From Paraburkholderia sp. NMBU_R16 (GTDB lineage Bacteria > Pseudomonadota > Gammaproteobacteria > Burkholderiales > Burkholderiaceae): a stretch of DNA of 64,000 nt. Below are positions 38,322-47,830 of the stretch, one piece after another. Location: NCBI RefSeq assembly GCF_013282575.1, contig NZ_JAAAYE010000021.1, forward strand, positions 1 to 64,000, written 5' to 3'. Both the position numbers and the translations under genes were made by a program. The first letter of the stretch is position 1; the number at the start of each line of letters is the position of its first letter. The notes beneath the pieces were generated by a model. The model worked only from the letters and a program-made list of their open reading frames with translations. It had not been told where the DNA came from and made no database searches.

Positions 38322-39443
38322 TCACGCCGCCGACAGTACCTCGACGATCTTGCGATCGAACGCGCGGCCCTCCTGATCGAACAGATGGCAATGCTCCGGC
38401 TCCGAGCCGAGTCTCAACGCCTCACCCCGCTCATGCCGCTCGAGCGGGGGAATGCGCGCGATCAGTCCGTCGGGCGCCACCGGGGAATCCGCGTAAAGAT
38501 AGGCGGCGTCGCCAAGCGACTCGACCGCGGTCACCGTCGCGGCCACACCGAACTCGCTGCCACCCGCGGCGCGTACGTGCAAGTGCTCGGGGCGAACACC
38601 GACCGTGACGGGCTCGCCCTCGCGTACGCCGCGCGGCTCCACGGCCACTTGTTGCATCTCGCCGGTTTCGTAGCGCACGAGCACGCCATCGGGCCCTGAG
38701 CTTTGCACGACGCCTGCAAGGAAATTCATCTTCGGCGAACCGATGAAACCCGCCACGAAGCGGTTCGCAGGCGCGTGGTAAAGACGGTTCGGGCTGCCGA
38801 CTTGTTCGACGTTGCCGGCGGACATCACGACGATCTTGTCGGCCAGCGTCATCGCTTCGACCTGATCGTGCGTCACGTAGATCATCGTGGTCTTCAAATC
38901 GTCGTGCAGCCGCGCGAATTCGAGCCGCATCTTCACGCGCAGCGCCGCATCGAGGTTCGAGAGCGGCTCGTCGAAAAGAAACACCTTGGGCTTGCGCGTA
39001 ATCGCACGCCCGATCGCCACGCGCTGCCGCTGGCCGCCCGACAGCTGCTTCGGTTTGCGGTCGAGCAGGTGATCGATATGCAGAATCTTCGCGGCGTTGC
39101 GCACGGCCTCGTCGATCTCGGCCTTCTTCGTGCCCGCGAGTTTGAGGCCGAACGCCATGTTGTCGTAGAGCGACATATGCGGATAAAGCGCGTACGACTG
39201 GAACACCATGGCGATGCCGCGCTTGGCGGGCGGCACCTCGTTCATGCGCGCGCCGTCGATGGTCAGCTCGCCGCCGCTGATGTCCTCGAGGCCCGCGATC
39301 ATCCTGAGCAACGTCGATTTCCCGCAGCCGCTCGGACCGACGAACACGACGAACTCGCCATCGGCAATATCGAGATTCACATTGCGCAGCACTTCGTTTT
39401 CGTCGTAGCGCTTCGCAATGCCGCGCAAGGTTACGCTTGCCAT
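38322..39443 (-). CDS. Polyol/sugar ABC transporter ATP-binding protein (MalK/UgpC type)
   Basis: This 373-residue ATPase has Walker A GPSGCGKST (about residues 36-44), Q-loop VFQSYALYPHM, signature LSGGQRQRVAIGRAI, Walker B FLFDEPLSNLDA and VTHDQVEAMTL. A C-terminal MalK-type regulatory TOBE domain follows (VGVRPEHLHVRAAG). It is the last gene of the minus-strand importer operon. Its start at 39443 lies inside the end of the HAD gene. Confidence 0.92.
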   Translation of the reverse strand: MASVTLRGIAKRYDENEVLRNVNLDIADGEFVVFVGPSGCGKSTLLRMIAGLEDISGGELTIDGARMNEVPPAKRGIAMVFQSYALYPHMSLYDNMAFGLKLAGTKKAEIDEAVRNAAKILHIDHLLDRKPKQLSGGQRQRVAIGRAITRKPKVFLFDEPLSNLDAALRVKMRLEFARLHDDLKTTMIYVTHDQVEAMTLADKIVVMSAGNVEQVGSPNRLYHAPANRFVAGFIGSPKMNFLAGVVQSSGPDGVLVRYETGEMQQVAVEPRGVREGEPVTVGVRPEHLHVRAAGGSEFGVAATVTAVESLGDAAYLYADSPVAPDGLIARIPPLERHERGEALRLGSEPEHCHLFDQEGRAFDRKIVEVLSAA

Positions 39444-40174
39444 GATTCGTCTCCTTTCATATCGGTCGATGCCCGTGCGAACGCGTCGCCCGAGTCGAGC
39501 CATCGGTCGACGAGCGCCGGCAGGCGGCGCATGTCGTCGAATACGTGTCGTGCGCCCGCAGCCGTGAGCGCATCGACGTGTTGATGAGTCGCATGCCCGC
39601 CACCGACGAAGCCGAGCGCCGTCATACCCGCGGCACTCGCGGCCGCGACCCCGGCCACGCTGTCCTCGACGACGAGGCATGCCTGCGGCGCCACGCCCAA
39701 ATGATCTGCCGCGGCAAGGTAGACATCGGGCGCAGGCTTCGGCCGCGCGACGCGATCGGCGCAAAAGAGCCTGTCGCCGAAAAAGCGCGCGAGCCCGGTG
39801 CGGGCCAGCACGGCCTCGACATAGCCCGTGTAGCTGTTGCTCGCGCAAGCCTTCGTCAGCGAAACGGCGTCGAGCGCCACTTCGACGCCCGCGACGATGG
39901 GCGCGTCGCGCGCCGCGGCTTCGACACTGCGCCTGATCGCTTCGATCTCGTCGCCGCGCAACGTCTTGCCGAGCTCGGCCGCGCTGTCGCCGAGCACGCG
40001 CTCGATACGCAGCCCCAGCAGCGGCATCACGACAGGCTCCACGTCGACATCGGGCCATCGCGCGCTGAGTTCGGCGATCAGCATCTGTGCCGCGACCGCT
40101 TCGCTGTCGATGAGTACCCCATCGCAATCGCAAATCAACAGCCGGTCGGGGCGAGCAGCGATCGATCCCGTCAT
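39431..40174 (-). CDS. HAD-IA family hydrolase in polyol ABC operon
   Basis: This 247-residue haloacid dehalogenase-like phosphatase of the beta-phosphoglucomutase/sugar phosphatase subgroup has motif I ICDCDGVLIDSE, motif II TKACASNSYTGY, motif III RPKPAPDVYLAA and motif IV CLVVEDSVAGVAAAS. It overlaps the permease gene upstream by 4 bases and the ATPase gene downstream by 13, so it is an integral part of the importer operon. A role in dephosphorylating a sugar or polyol phosphate is plausible but unproven. Confidence 0.87.
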   Translation of the reverse strand: MTGSIAARPDRLLICDCDGVLIDSEAVAAQMLIAELSARWPDVDVEPVVMPLLGLRIERVLGDSAAELGKTLRGDEIEAIRRSVEAAARDAPIVAGVEVALDAVSLTKACASNSYTGYVEAVLARTGLARFFGDRLFCADRVARPKPAPDVYLAAADHLGVAPQACLVVEDSVAGVAAASAAGMTALGFVGGGHATHQHVDALTAAGARHVFDDMRRLPALVDRWLDSGDAFARASTDMKGDESWQA

Positions 40175-41031
40175 TTCACGGCTCCGAACGTCAAGCCGCG
40201 AACGAGCTGCTTCTGCGAGACCCAGCCGACGAGCAGAATCGGCGCGACGGCCAGCAGCGATGCAGCCGACAGCTTCGCCCAGAAGAGGCCCTCCGGGCTC
40301 GAGTACGAGGCGATGAACACAGTCAGCGGCGCCGCATGCGAGCTCGACAGATTGATGCTCCAGAACGCCTCGTTCCACGAAAGTATGACGAGCAACAGCG
40401 CGGTGGACGCGAGCCCCGGCAATGCCATCGGCGTGAGCAGATAGACGATTTCCTGCCAGGTCGACGCGCCGTCGATGCGGCCTGCCTCGAGGATGTCGCG
40501 CGGAATTTCGTTGAAGTACGTGAATGCCATCCAGACCGCGATAGGCAGGTTCATCAACGAATAGACGATGACGAGGCCCCAGACCGTATCGAGCAGTCCG
40601 AGGTTCTTCCAGAGCAAGTAGATCGGCACGAGTACGCCGACGGATGGCATCATCTTCGTCGAGAGCATCCACAACAGCAGCTTTTGCGTGCGCCGCGTCG
40701 GGAAAAACGCCATCGTATAGGCGGCCGGCACCGCGAACGCGAGGCACAACAGCGTAACGCCGGCCGAGATCAGAATCGAGTTGCGCGCGAAAGCAAAGTA
40801 ATCGCTGCGGGCAAAAACCTCCCTGAAGCTGTCGAACGTCGGCGAAAAAATGAGCGAAGAGGCATAGGCGTCGCGCTCCGTCTTGAATGCGGTGATCGTC
40901 ATCCAGAAGATCGGAAAGAACAGCGCGAGCGAGATCAGCCACGCGAATGTGCCCGGTATCGCGCGCTTGAGCGCGGCGAGCGACGGCAATGGCCACCCCG
41001 TGCGGGCGGCAGGCAGCGTCGGATGGCTCAT
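40171..41031 (-). CDS. Polyol/sugar ABC transporter permease (MalG type)
   Basis: This 286-residue inner-membrane protein has six helices. The EAA loop, DILEAGRIDGASTWQEIVYLLTPMALPGLA, contacts the ATPase. The N-terminus lies at MSHPTLPAA, starting at 41031, where it overlaps the stop of the first permease by 4 bases. It pairs with the MalF-type permease at 41028-41963. Confidence 0.92.
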   Translation of the reverse strand: MSHPTLPAARTGWPLPSLAALKRAIPGTFAWLISLALFFPIFWMTITAFKTERDAYASSLIFSPTFDSFREVFARSDYFAFARNSILISAGVTLLCLAFAVPAAYTMAFFPTRRTQKLLLWMLSTKMMPSVGVLVPIYLLWKNLGLLDTVWGLVIVYSLMNLPIAVWMAFTYFNEIPRDILEAGRIDGASTWQEIVYLLTPMALPGLASTALLLVILSWNEAFWSINLSSSHAAPLTVFIASYSSPEGLFWAKLSAASLLAVAPILLVGWVSQKQLVRGLTFGAVK

Positions 41032-41963
41032 TTGTCGTACTCCCCTTTGAGGTTTTTCGCGAGCATGCGCACGAGAAAGAACGCGACGACATTCGCGAGC
41101 ACGACGGCGAGAATGCCGCCCGCCGACGCGAGCCCGACATCGAACTGCTGCAGACCGAGCGCATAGATGAGGTACGACAGGATCGTCGTCGCATTGCCCG
41201 GGCCGCCCGAGGTCGTCGTATAGATCTCGGCGAAGATCGACAGCAGGAAAATCGTCTCCATCATGACTACCACCGCAATGGCTCGCCGCAGGTGCGGCAG
41301 CGTGATGAAGAAGAACATGGCGATGGGGCCGGCGCCGTCGATGCGCGCGGCTTCTTTTTGCTCTTCGTCGAGCGATTGAATCGCCGTGAACAAAATCAGA
41401 AACGCGAATGGCAGCCATTGCCAGGCGACGATCACGATGATCGAGAACAGCGGGTAGTCGGCCAGCCAATCGACGGGCTGCATACCGAAAGCACGCATCA
41501 GGTCGGCCATGATGCCGTAGACCGGATGCAGCATCATGTTCTTCCAGATGAGCGCGCTGACCGTGGGCATGACGAAGAACGGCGCGATCGCGAACAGGCG
41601 TGCAATACCCTGGCCGATGAATTTCCGATCGAAGAGTACCGCCATCAACACACCGCCGACGACCGTAATGCCGAGCACCGACCCGATCAGCTCGAGCGTG
41701 TGCACGATCGAGGGCATGAACGCCGGATCGGTGATCAGATAGCGGTAGTTGTCGAGGCCGGCAAACCCGGTGGCATCGGGATTGAGCAGGTTGTAGCGCG
41801 AGAACGAGTACCAGATCGTCATCGCGAGCGGAATCGTCATCCAGAGCACGAGAACCGCGACGGAAGGCATCGCGAGCCAGCGTGTCGGCAATGCGCGCCG
41901 CTCGGGACTCGGCACGGCGGCCTCGTTCTCCGCATGCACCATGGGAAGGTGAAGATGTCGCAT
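41028..41963 (-). CDS. Polyol/sugar ABC transporter permease (MalF type)
   Basis: This 311-residue permease has six predicted helices. An N-terminal WLAMPSVAVLVLWMTIPLAMTIWYSF helix is followed by GFAGLDNYRYL and the EAA motif EEQKEAARIDGAGPIAMFFFITLPHLRRAI. The start at 41963 has an ideal AGGAGG site 8 bases upstream, which rules out a longer frame. A 187-bp gap with strong hairpins separates it from the binding-protein gene. Confidence 0.92.
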   Translation of the reverse strand: MRHLHLPMVHAENEAAVPSPERRALPTRWLAMPSVAVLVLWMTIPLAMTIWYSFSRYNLLNPDATGFAGLDNYRYLITDPAFMPSIVHTLELIGSVLGITVVGGVLMAVLFDRKFIGQGIARLFAIAPFFVMPTVSALIWKNMMLHPVYGIMADLMRAFGMQPVDWLADYPLFSIIVIVAWQWLPFAFLILFTAIQSLDEEQKEAARIDGAGPIAMFFFITLPHLRRAIAVVVMMETIFLLSIFAEIYTTTSGGPGNATTILSYLIYALGLQQFDVGLASAGGILAVVLANVVAFFLVRMLAKNLKGEYDK

Positions 41964-42002
41964 CGTTAAGGCCTCCTGATCTTCCGTCACCTCGTTACAT
42001 CG

Positions 42003-42032
42003 GCCCGGCCCGTCTTGCTCGGCGTGCCGGGC
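42003..42032. repeat. GC hairpin between permease and binding-protein genes
   Basis: Arms GCCCGGC (42003-42009) and GCCGGGC (42026-42032) enclose a 16-base loop. It adjoins a larger hairpin at 42050-42099. Confidence 0.5.
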
Positions 42033-42049
42033 GAACGGCGCGGGACCCG

Positions 42050-42099
42050 ACGATGCGCATGGCACGCATGGCATGCATGGCACGTATTGCGCGCATCGT
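42050..42099. repeat. Hairpin enclosing 9-bp tandem repeats
   Basis: Perfect 9-bp arms ACGATGCGC (42050-42058) and GCGCATCGT (42091-42099) flank three consecutive 9-mers of the ATGGCACGC type (about 42059-42085). It lies just past the binding-protein gene and could stabilise its mRNA or attenuate downstream transcription. Confidence 0.6.
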
Positions 42100-42150
42100 C
42101 CGATCGATTACTGCGTTTCGGGTCCCGCTGCCGCGGGTGCGTCTTGCCGG

Positions 42151-43497
42151 TTACTTTTGATAGCCCGCCTGCCGCACCGCGCGATCGGCCGCCGCGTTAC
42201 CGGCCGCAAGCGCCTGATCGACGGACATCTGGCCCGCGAGCGCGCCCGAGACGCTCTGCCCGACTACCGTACCGAACGATTGAAACTCAGGAATGCCAAC
42301 GAACTGCACGCCGGTGTAGGGAACGGGCTTCAACGTCGGGTGATTCGGGTCGGCCGTCTCGATCGCCTTCAGCACGAAGTCGGAGAACGGCGCCGCCTGC
42401 TTGTACTCGGCGCGCGCATATGTCGATTGGCGCGTGCCGGGCGGCACGGAAGCCCAGCCTTCGTCCTTGGCCACGAGTTCGATATAGGGCTTGCCCGTCG
42501 CCCAACCGATGAACTTCTTCGCGGCATCCTGCTGCTTGGACGTCTTCGGAATGGCGAGCGCCCAGGCCCACAACCAGTGCGAGCCGTTCGCCGTGGCTTC
42601 CGTCGGCGCTGCGGCGAAGCCGATCTTGTCGGCCACCTGCGACTGCTGCTTGTTATAGAGCATGCCGGCAGCCACCGTCGCGTCGATCCACATCGCGCAC
42701 TTGCCCGAGGACATCAGCGTCAGGTTTTCATTGAAGCCGTTCGAGCTGGCGCCCGGGGGGCCATCCTTTTTCATCAGATCGACATAGGTGCTGACGGCCT
42801 TTTTCCATTCGGGCGTGGTCAGTTGCGCGTGCCACTTTTCGTCGAACCAGCGGCCGCCGTAAGCATTGACACGCGTCGTCAGGTAGGCCATGTTTTCACC
42901 CCAACCCGCCTTGCCGCGCAAGCAGATGCCGTAGATGCCGGCCGACTTGTCCGTCAGCTTGTCGGCAAATTGCGCGATCTGATCGTAGGTCGGATTCGGC
43001 GGCATCGTCAGGCCCTTCGCCGCGAACAAATCCTTGCGGTAGAACGTCATCGAGCTTTCCGCGTAAAACGGCAGCGCGTAAAGCGTACCGCCGGACGAAA
43101 GGCTGTCGCGCACGGGTTTGAGCACGTCGTTCAGATCGTAGTCAGCGGGCAGATTCGTCATCGGCGAGAGCCAGCCGCGCTTGCCCCACTGCGGAGCCTC
43201 GTAGGCGCCGATCATCATGACGTCGAACTGGCCGCTGCCCGTCGTGATATCGGTCGTGGCGCGTTGGCGCAGCACGTTTTCCTCGAGCACGACCCAATTG
43301 AGCTTGATATCCGGATTGGCCTTTTCGAACTCGGCCGAGAGCTTTTTCATCTCGAGCATGTCGGGATTGTTCACGACAGCGATCGTGACGGTCGCAGCCG
43401 ATGCGGCACTGGCGGCGCCTCCCGCCGCGCAAGCCAGCACAGCGGCGCCCAACGCCTTGTATGCAAAACGGCGGGCGGTACCGAATTCAGGTTGCAT
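42151..43497 (-). CDS. Polyol/sugar ABC transporter substrate-binding protein
   Basis: This 448-residue periplasmic protein of the family 1 extracellular solute-binding type has a signal peptide (residues 1 to about 35, ending SAASAATV) and a mature start TIAVVNNPDMLEMKKLSAEF. The blocks FDVMMIGAYEAPQWGKRGWL, YALPFYAESSMTFYRKDL, and SGKCAMWIDATVAAGML resemble mannitol/sorbitol-binding proteins (MtlE, SmoE). The start at 43497 follows AGGAGA. It is the second gene of the sorbitol operon. Confidence 0.9.
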   Translation of the reverse strand: MQPEFGTARRFAYKALGAAVLACAAGGAASAASAATVTIAVVNNPDMLEMKKLSAEFEKANPDIKLNWVVLEENVLRQRATTDITTGSGQFDVMMIGAYEAPQWGKRGWLSPMTNLPADYDLNDVLKPVRDSLSSGGTLYALPFYAESSMTFYRKDLFAAKGLTMPPNPTYDQIAQFADKLTDKSAGIYGICLRGKAGWGENMAYLTTRVNAYGGRWFDEKWHAQLTTPEWKKAVSTYVDLMKKDGPPGASSNGFNENLTLMSSGKCAMWIDATVAAGMLYNKQQSQVADKIGFAAAPTEATANGSHWLWAWALAIPKTSKQQDAAKKFIGWATGKPYIELVAKDEGWASVPPGTRQSTYARAEYKQAAPFSDFVLKAIETADPNHPTLKPVPYTGVQFVGIPEFQSFGTVVGQSVSGALAGQMSVDQALAAGNAAADRAVRQAGYQK

Positions 43498-43589
43498 CGT
43501 GTGTCTCCTAGTCTTGTACGTTGTAGGGAACTGCTCGGGCTCACGCCGCATCCGTCAGCCTTTGTTGTAGGCGCGCATGCGGCAAAGGT

Positions 43590-44363
43590 CTAGCTCATCC
43601 AGTTGCCGCCATCGACATTGAGGGTTTGCGCCGTGATGTAGTCGGCGTCGGCCGAGGCCAGAAAGAGCGCGGCGCCCGTGAGATCGGCGGGTACGCCCAT
43701 GCGACCCAGCGGCACGGCCTCGCCCACGAGGCGTTTTTTCTCGCCGAGCGGCCGGTTTTCGTAGCGCGCGAACAAGGCGTCGACCTCGTTCCACATCGGC
43801 GTATCGATCACGCCGGGTGCGATGCCGTTGACGTTGATGCCGTGCGGTGCGAGGGCCAGAGCGGCCGATTGCGTATAACTGAGCACGGCGGCCTTCGTTG
43901 CGCAGTAGTGCGAGACGAGCGCTTCGCCGCGGCGCCCCGCCTGCGAGGACATATTGATGATCTTCCCGCCCCGGTCCTGCTCGACCATGCGGCGGGCCAC
44001 CGCTTGCATCATGAAGAACATGCCTTTCACGTTGACGGCGTAGAGCTTGTCGAAGATGTCCCACGATTCGTCGAGCAGCGGGCGCATGTCGAAGATGGCG
44101 GCGTTGTTGAACAGGATGTCGATGCCTCCGAAGCGCTCCACCGTGGAAGCGACGATGCGTTCGATGTCCTCGCGGCGCGTGATGTCGGCGGTGAGCGCAT
44201 GGACATGTTCGGGATGACGCTCAGCGAGCGATGCAGCGGCACCGCCGGGCTTGACATCGACGAGCACGCAGCGCGCGCCTTCGCTCAGATAACGGACGGC
44301 GACGGCCTCGCCGATTCCGCTCGCGGCGCCCGTTACGATCGCCACCTTCTCGTGCAATTTCAC
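43590..44363 (-). CDS. polS: Sorbitol (L-iditol 2-) dehydrogenase, SDR family
   Basis: This 257-residue short-chain dehydrogenase oxidises D-glucitol to fructose and may take galactitol. It has TGAASGIGEA near residue 11, DVK after strand 2 (NAD preference), LFNNAAIFDM, and the strongly PolS/SmoS-like blocks KIINMSSQAGRRGEALVSHYCATKAA (catalytic S-Y-K) and ADYITAQTLNVDGGNWMS. It is the first gene of the minus-strand polyol operon, ahead of its importer. Confidence 0.92.
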   Translation of the reverse strand: MKLHEKVAIVTGAASGIGEAVAVRYLSEGARCVLVDVKPGGAAASLAERHPEHVHALTADITRREDIERIVASTVERFGGIDILFNNAAIFDMRPLLDESWDIFDKLYAVNVKGMFFMMQAVARRMVEQDRGGKIINMSSQAGRRGEALVSHYCATKAAVLSYTQSAALALAPHGINVNGIAPGVIDTPMWNEVDALFARYENRPLGEKKRLVGEAVPLGRMGVPADLTGAALFLASADADYITAQTLNVDGGNWMS

Positions 44364-44404
44364 GAAACGTCTCCGTGGGTAGTGAAGTGACCCGTTTTTT
44401 TCGG

Positions 44405-44456
44405 TGAGCTATCGCTCATTCGCAGAGCATTTGCTCGTTTTGTGATCGAATGATCG
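44405..44456 (-). promoter_or_regulatory. Three tandem operator-like sites at the sorbitol-operon promoter
   Basis: On the plus strand TGAGC-tatc-GCTCA (44405-44418), AGAGC-attt-GCTCG (44424-44437) and TGATC-gaat-GATCG (44443-44456) have centres exactly 19 bp apart. The upstream one covers the -10 and the other two lie in the leader. The form GANC-N4-GNTC recurs at the dalD promoter. SorC regulators are typically tetramers binding repeated operators. Confidence 0.6.
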
Positions 44457-44478
44457 GATACGCGTTCGGGCCTGTCAA
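44450..44478 (-). promoter_or_regulatory. Promoter of the sorbitol/ABC importer operon
   Basis: On the minus strand a perfect TTGACA (plus 44473-44478) is followed after 17 bp by GATCAT (plus 44450-44455). The start codon of the sorbitol dehydrogenase is about 85 bases downstream. Confidence 0.65.
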
Positions 44479-44597
44479 GCGTGAGGAAGCGGTTTCGATG
44501 TTGCAGTGCGGGAGAGCTTCCTGCCCGACTTGCCCTCGGCGCCCGCGGGTGTCATGCAAATGAATTACACTTCAGCGATTGACTATGGGAGAACGAC

Positions 44598-44906
44598 ATG
44601 ACGGCAAGCGCATTAGTGCAGACGCGCATCGACCCGGTACTCAAAGACCGTGCGACAGCGGTGCTGGAAAAGATGGGGCTGACGATATCGGACGCGATGC
44701 GGATTTTGCTGACCCGCATCGCGAACGAAGGCGCGCTGCCCTTAGGATTGACGACCGACCCGGCTGCGCACGACGCTTGGTTCCGCGCGCGGGTGAGAGA
44801 GGCATTGGAAGACGATCGTCCCGTTGTTCAGGACGAGGAAGTCGAAGCCCATTTCGCTGAACGACGTGCGGCAGCGGCCGCCAAAACCCGAAAGGACTCT
44901 ACGTGA
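44598..44906 (+). CDS. RelB/DinJ-type antitoxin
   Basis: This 102-residue antitoxin has the RelB/DinJ ribbon-helix-helix: ALVQTRIDPVLKDRATAVLEKMGLTISDAMRILLTRIANEGALP. An acidic linker and a basic tail follow. GGGAG precedes the ATG. Its stop overlaps a GTG that opens the remains of a RelE/ParE toxin gene, so this is an antitoxin without a working partner in the window. Confidence 0.88.
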   Translation: MTASALVQTRIDPVLKDRATAVLEKMGLTISDAMRILLTRIANEGALPLGLTTDPAAHDAWFRARVREALEDDRPVVQDEEVEAHFAERRAAAAAKTRKDST

Positions 44907-45070
44907 ACGTTAAGTGGTCGCGTTGCGCTATAGATGACCGAGACGACATTTTCGAAACGCCAAACACCCTTAGCACCGCTGCCCCAGCACATCATCCATC
45001 AACGGCACTGCGGCGAGCGCAAGCAGCACCGTTGCGAGTGGCACCGTCGATACGAAGCCGAGATGCTTGA
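44903..45070 (+). pseudogene. Truncated RelE/ParE-type toxin
   Basis: A GTG at 44903 overlaps the antitoxin stop (GTGA), the usual coupling in such pairs. The first 17 or so residues, NVKWSRCAIDDRDDIFE, match the N-terminal strand and helix of RelE/ParE toxins. After about 44955 the frame loses all similarity and runs antisense into the end of the DUF1275 gene, stopping at 45068-45070. The catalytic C-terminal part is therefore gone. Confidence 0.7.
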
Positions 45071-45725
45071 ACCCGATCGCGCCCGCCAGACCGCCGCAGG
45101 TGAACGCGGCCAGGAGCGATGCCAGTAGCGCCAGCCGCTGCCGGTCGCAGCGCACGAACAGCGGATCGAGCGCTGCGTCGCCGCGCGCGCCGTTCCAGTA
45201 AAACAGCCTGCCCAGTTCGATGCCGAGATCGGTGACCAGACCGGTCATGTGCGTCGTACGAATTTCCGCCTTGGAAATCTTGGTGATCATCGCGTTTTGC
45301 AGCCCCATCACGAAGCACAGCAGCGCCACGGTGGCCGGTACGAACAACACCCGATGCAGTTCGAGATTCGAGCCCAGCAGCCCGAAACATACCAGTAGCA
45401 TGGCCTCGAGCATCAGCGGCATCGCATAGAGGCTCGTCAGCGAGCGACGTCGGCCCCAATTGATCAGGATCGCGGAAGTCGCCGCGCCGCACAGGAACGA
45501 GAGCAAAGACGTGATACACGTTGCGGCCGCCGCGATGCTGCCGAGGGCCAGATTGTCAGCGAGCGAAGAGACGATCCCCGACATATGCGACGTGTATTGA
45601 CCCACTGCCAGGAAGCCGCCCGCGTTGGCCGCCCCGGCGACAAACGCGAGCGAGCGCCCGAGCCGACGATTGGCTTCGTCGGTACGCTCGGGCATCGTGA
45701 ACCCGCGGAGATATTGGATCGGCAT
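44970..45725 (-). CDS. DUF1275 (YoaK family) membrane protein
   Basis: This 251-residue membrane protein has about six hydrophobic helices. It shows LAFVAGAANAGGFLAVGQYTSHMSG, the hallmark opening of DUF1275/YoaK proteins, and GLQNAMITKISKAEIRTTHMTGLVTDLGIELG. Function is unknown. The start may be 45725 or an ATG ten codons later; neither has a strong ribosome binding site. Its end abuts the toxin remnant, suggesting a deletion joined them. Confidence 0.8.
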   Translation of the reverse strand: MPIQYLRGFTMPERTDEANRRLGRSLAFVAGAANAGGFLAVGQYTSHMSGIVSSLADNLALGSIAAAATCITSLLSFLCGAATSAILINWGRRRSLTSLYAMPLMLEAMLLVCFGLLGSNLELHRVLFVPATVALLCFVMGLQNAMITKISKAEIRTTHMTGLVTDLGIELGRLFYWNGARGDAALDPLFVRCDRQRLALLASLLAAFTCGGLAGAIGFKHLGFVSTVPLATVLLALAAVPLMDDVLGQRC

Positions 45726-45854
45726 GCTGAACGGCTCGCGCGTCGTCGGAACGACGTTAAAGGGCGCGCGCAACGGACGCCGCAATGGCAGACATACGCA
45801 TTGGCGCGCAGCAAATCGTAGCACGCCGCCGATCGTCTCGCCGAACCGTCCGTC

Positions 45855-46712
45855 TTAGGCGAACGCGAGCGATAAGGCCCGCGCGTGGTGCGCGATGTGA
45901 TCCTCGATGAACGTTTCGATGAAGTAATAGCCGTGGTCGTAGCCTTCATGCCGGCGCAGCGTCAGCGGCTGGCCGGCCGACAGGCATGCGGCTTCGAAGA
46001 CATCCGGATGCAGTTGCTCCACACGGAATTTATCGGCGACGCCCTGATCGATGAGAATGCCATCCTCGAAACGGGTCGAACCGGGCCGCCCGACGAGTTC
46101 GCTTGCGTCATATTGCCGCCATGCATCGCGGTCGTCGCCGAGGTAGCCTGAAAACGCCTTTTGCCCCCACGGGCAGCGCATCGGCGCCGAAATAGGCGCG
46201 AATGCCGATACCGATCGATAAAGGCCGGGGTTGCGCAAAGCGAGCACCAGCGCCCCATGACCGCCCATCGAGTGTCCGCAAATCGACAGCCGCGAGCCGT
46301 CGATCGGCAGCTCCGCGAGCACCGTCTCGCGCAACTCGTCGCGCACGTACGAGTACATCTTGTAGTGGTTCGACCACGGCTCGCGCGTAGCATCGACGTA
46401 AAAGCCCGCCCCAACGCCGAAATCCCAGTTCTCGGCGTCGCCTTCGATGTTCGCGCCGCGCGGGCTCGTGTCAGGCGAGATCAGCGCCATGCCCAGCCGC
46501 GCGGCGAAGCGCTGCGCACCCGCCTTGATCGGAAACGTCTCTTCCGTGCTCGTCAGGCCCGCAAGATAGAACAGCGCCGGCACACGGCCATGTTGCGCAT
46601 GCGGCGGCAAATAGACCGAGAACTGCATCGGCAGCCCGATCGTTTTCGACTCGTGCCGATAAAAACGCTGCTGCCCGCCATGACAGGCGTGCGACGAGAG
46701 CAATTCGAGCAT
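45855..46712 (-). CDS. fghA: S-formylglutathione hydrolase
   Basis: FghA hydrolyses S-formylglutathione to formate and glutathione, the second step of formaldehyde detoxification. The 285-residue esterase-D family protein has YLAGLTSTEETF, SPDTSPRG, the nucleophile motif CGHSMGGHGAL, and the C-terminal RRHEGYDHGYYFIETFIEDH with the catalytic His. AAGGAG precedes the start at 46712. It follows adhC by 11 bases. Confidence 0.95.
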   Translation of the reverse strand: MLELLSSHACHGGQQRFYRHESKTIGLPMQFSVYLPPHAQHGRVPALFYLAGLTSTEETFPIKAGAQRFAARLGMALISPDTSPRGANIEGDAENWDFGVGAGFYVDATREPWSNHYKMYSYVRDELRETVLAELPIDGSRLSICGHSMGGHGALVLALRNPGLYRSVSAFAPISAPMRCPWGQKAFSGYLGDDRDAWRQYDASELVGRPGSTRFEDGILIDQGVADKFRVEQLHPDVFEAACLSAGQPLTLRRHEGYDHGYYFIETFIEDHIAHHARALSLAFA

Positions 46713-46723
46713 ATGCGTCTCCT

Positions 46724-47830
<1,107 letters not shown>

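Noticed and set aside
42073-43593. 506-codon open frame opposite the binding-protein gene
   Set aside because: Antisense shadow with Arg/Gly/Ala-rich translation. The minus-strand gene has signal peptide, family motifs and a strong ribosome binding site.
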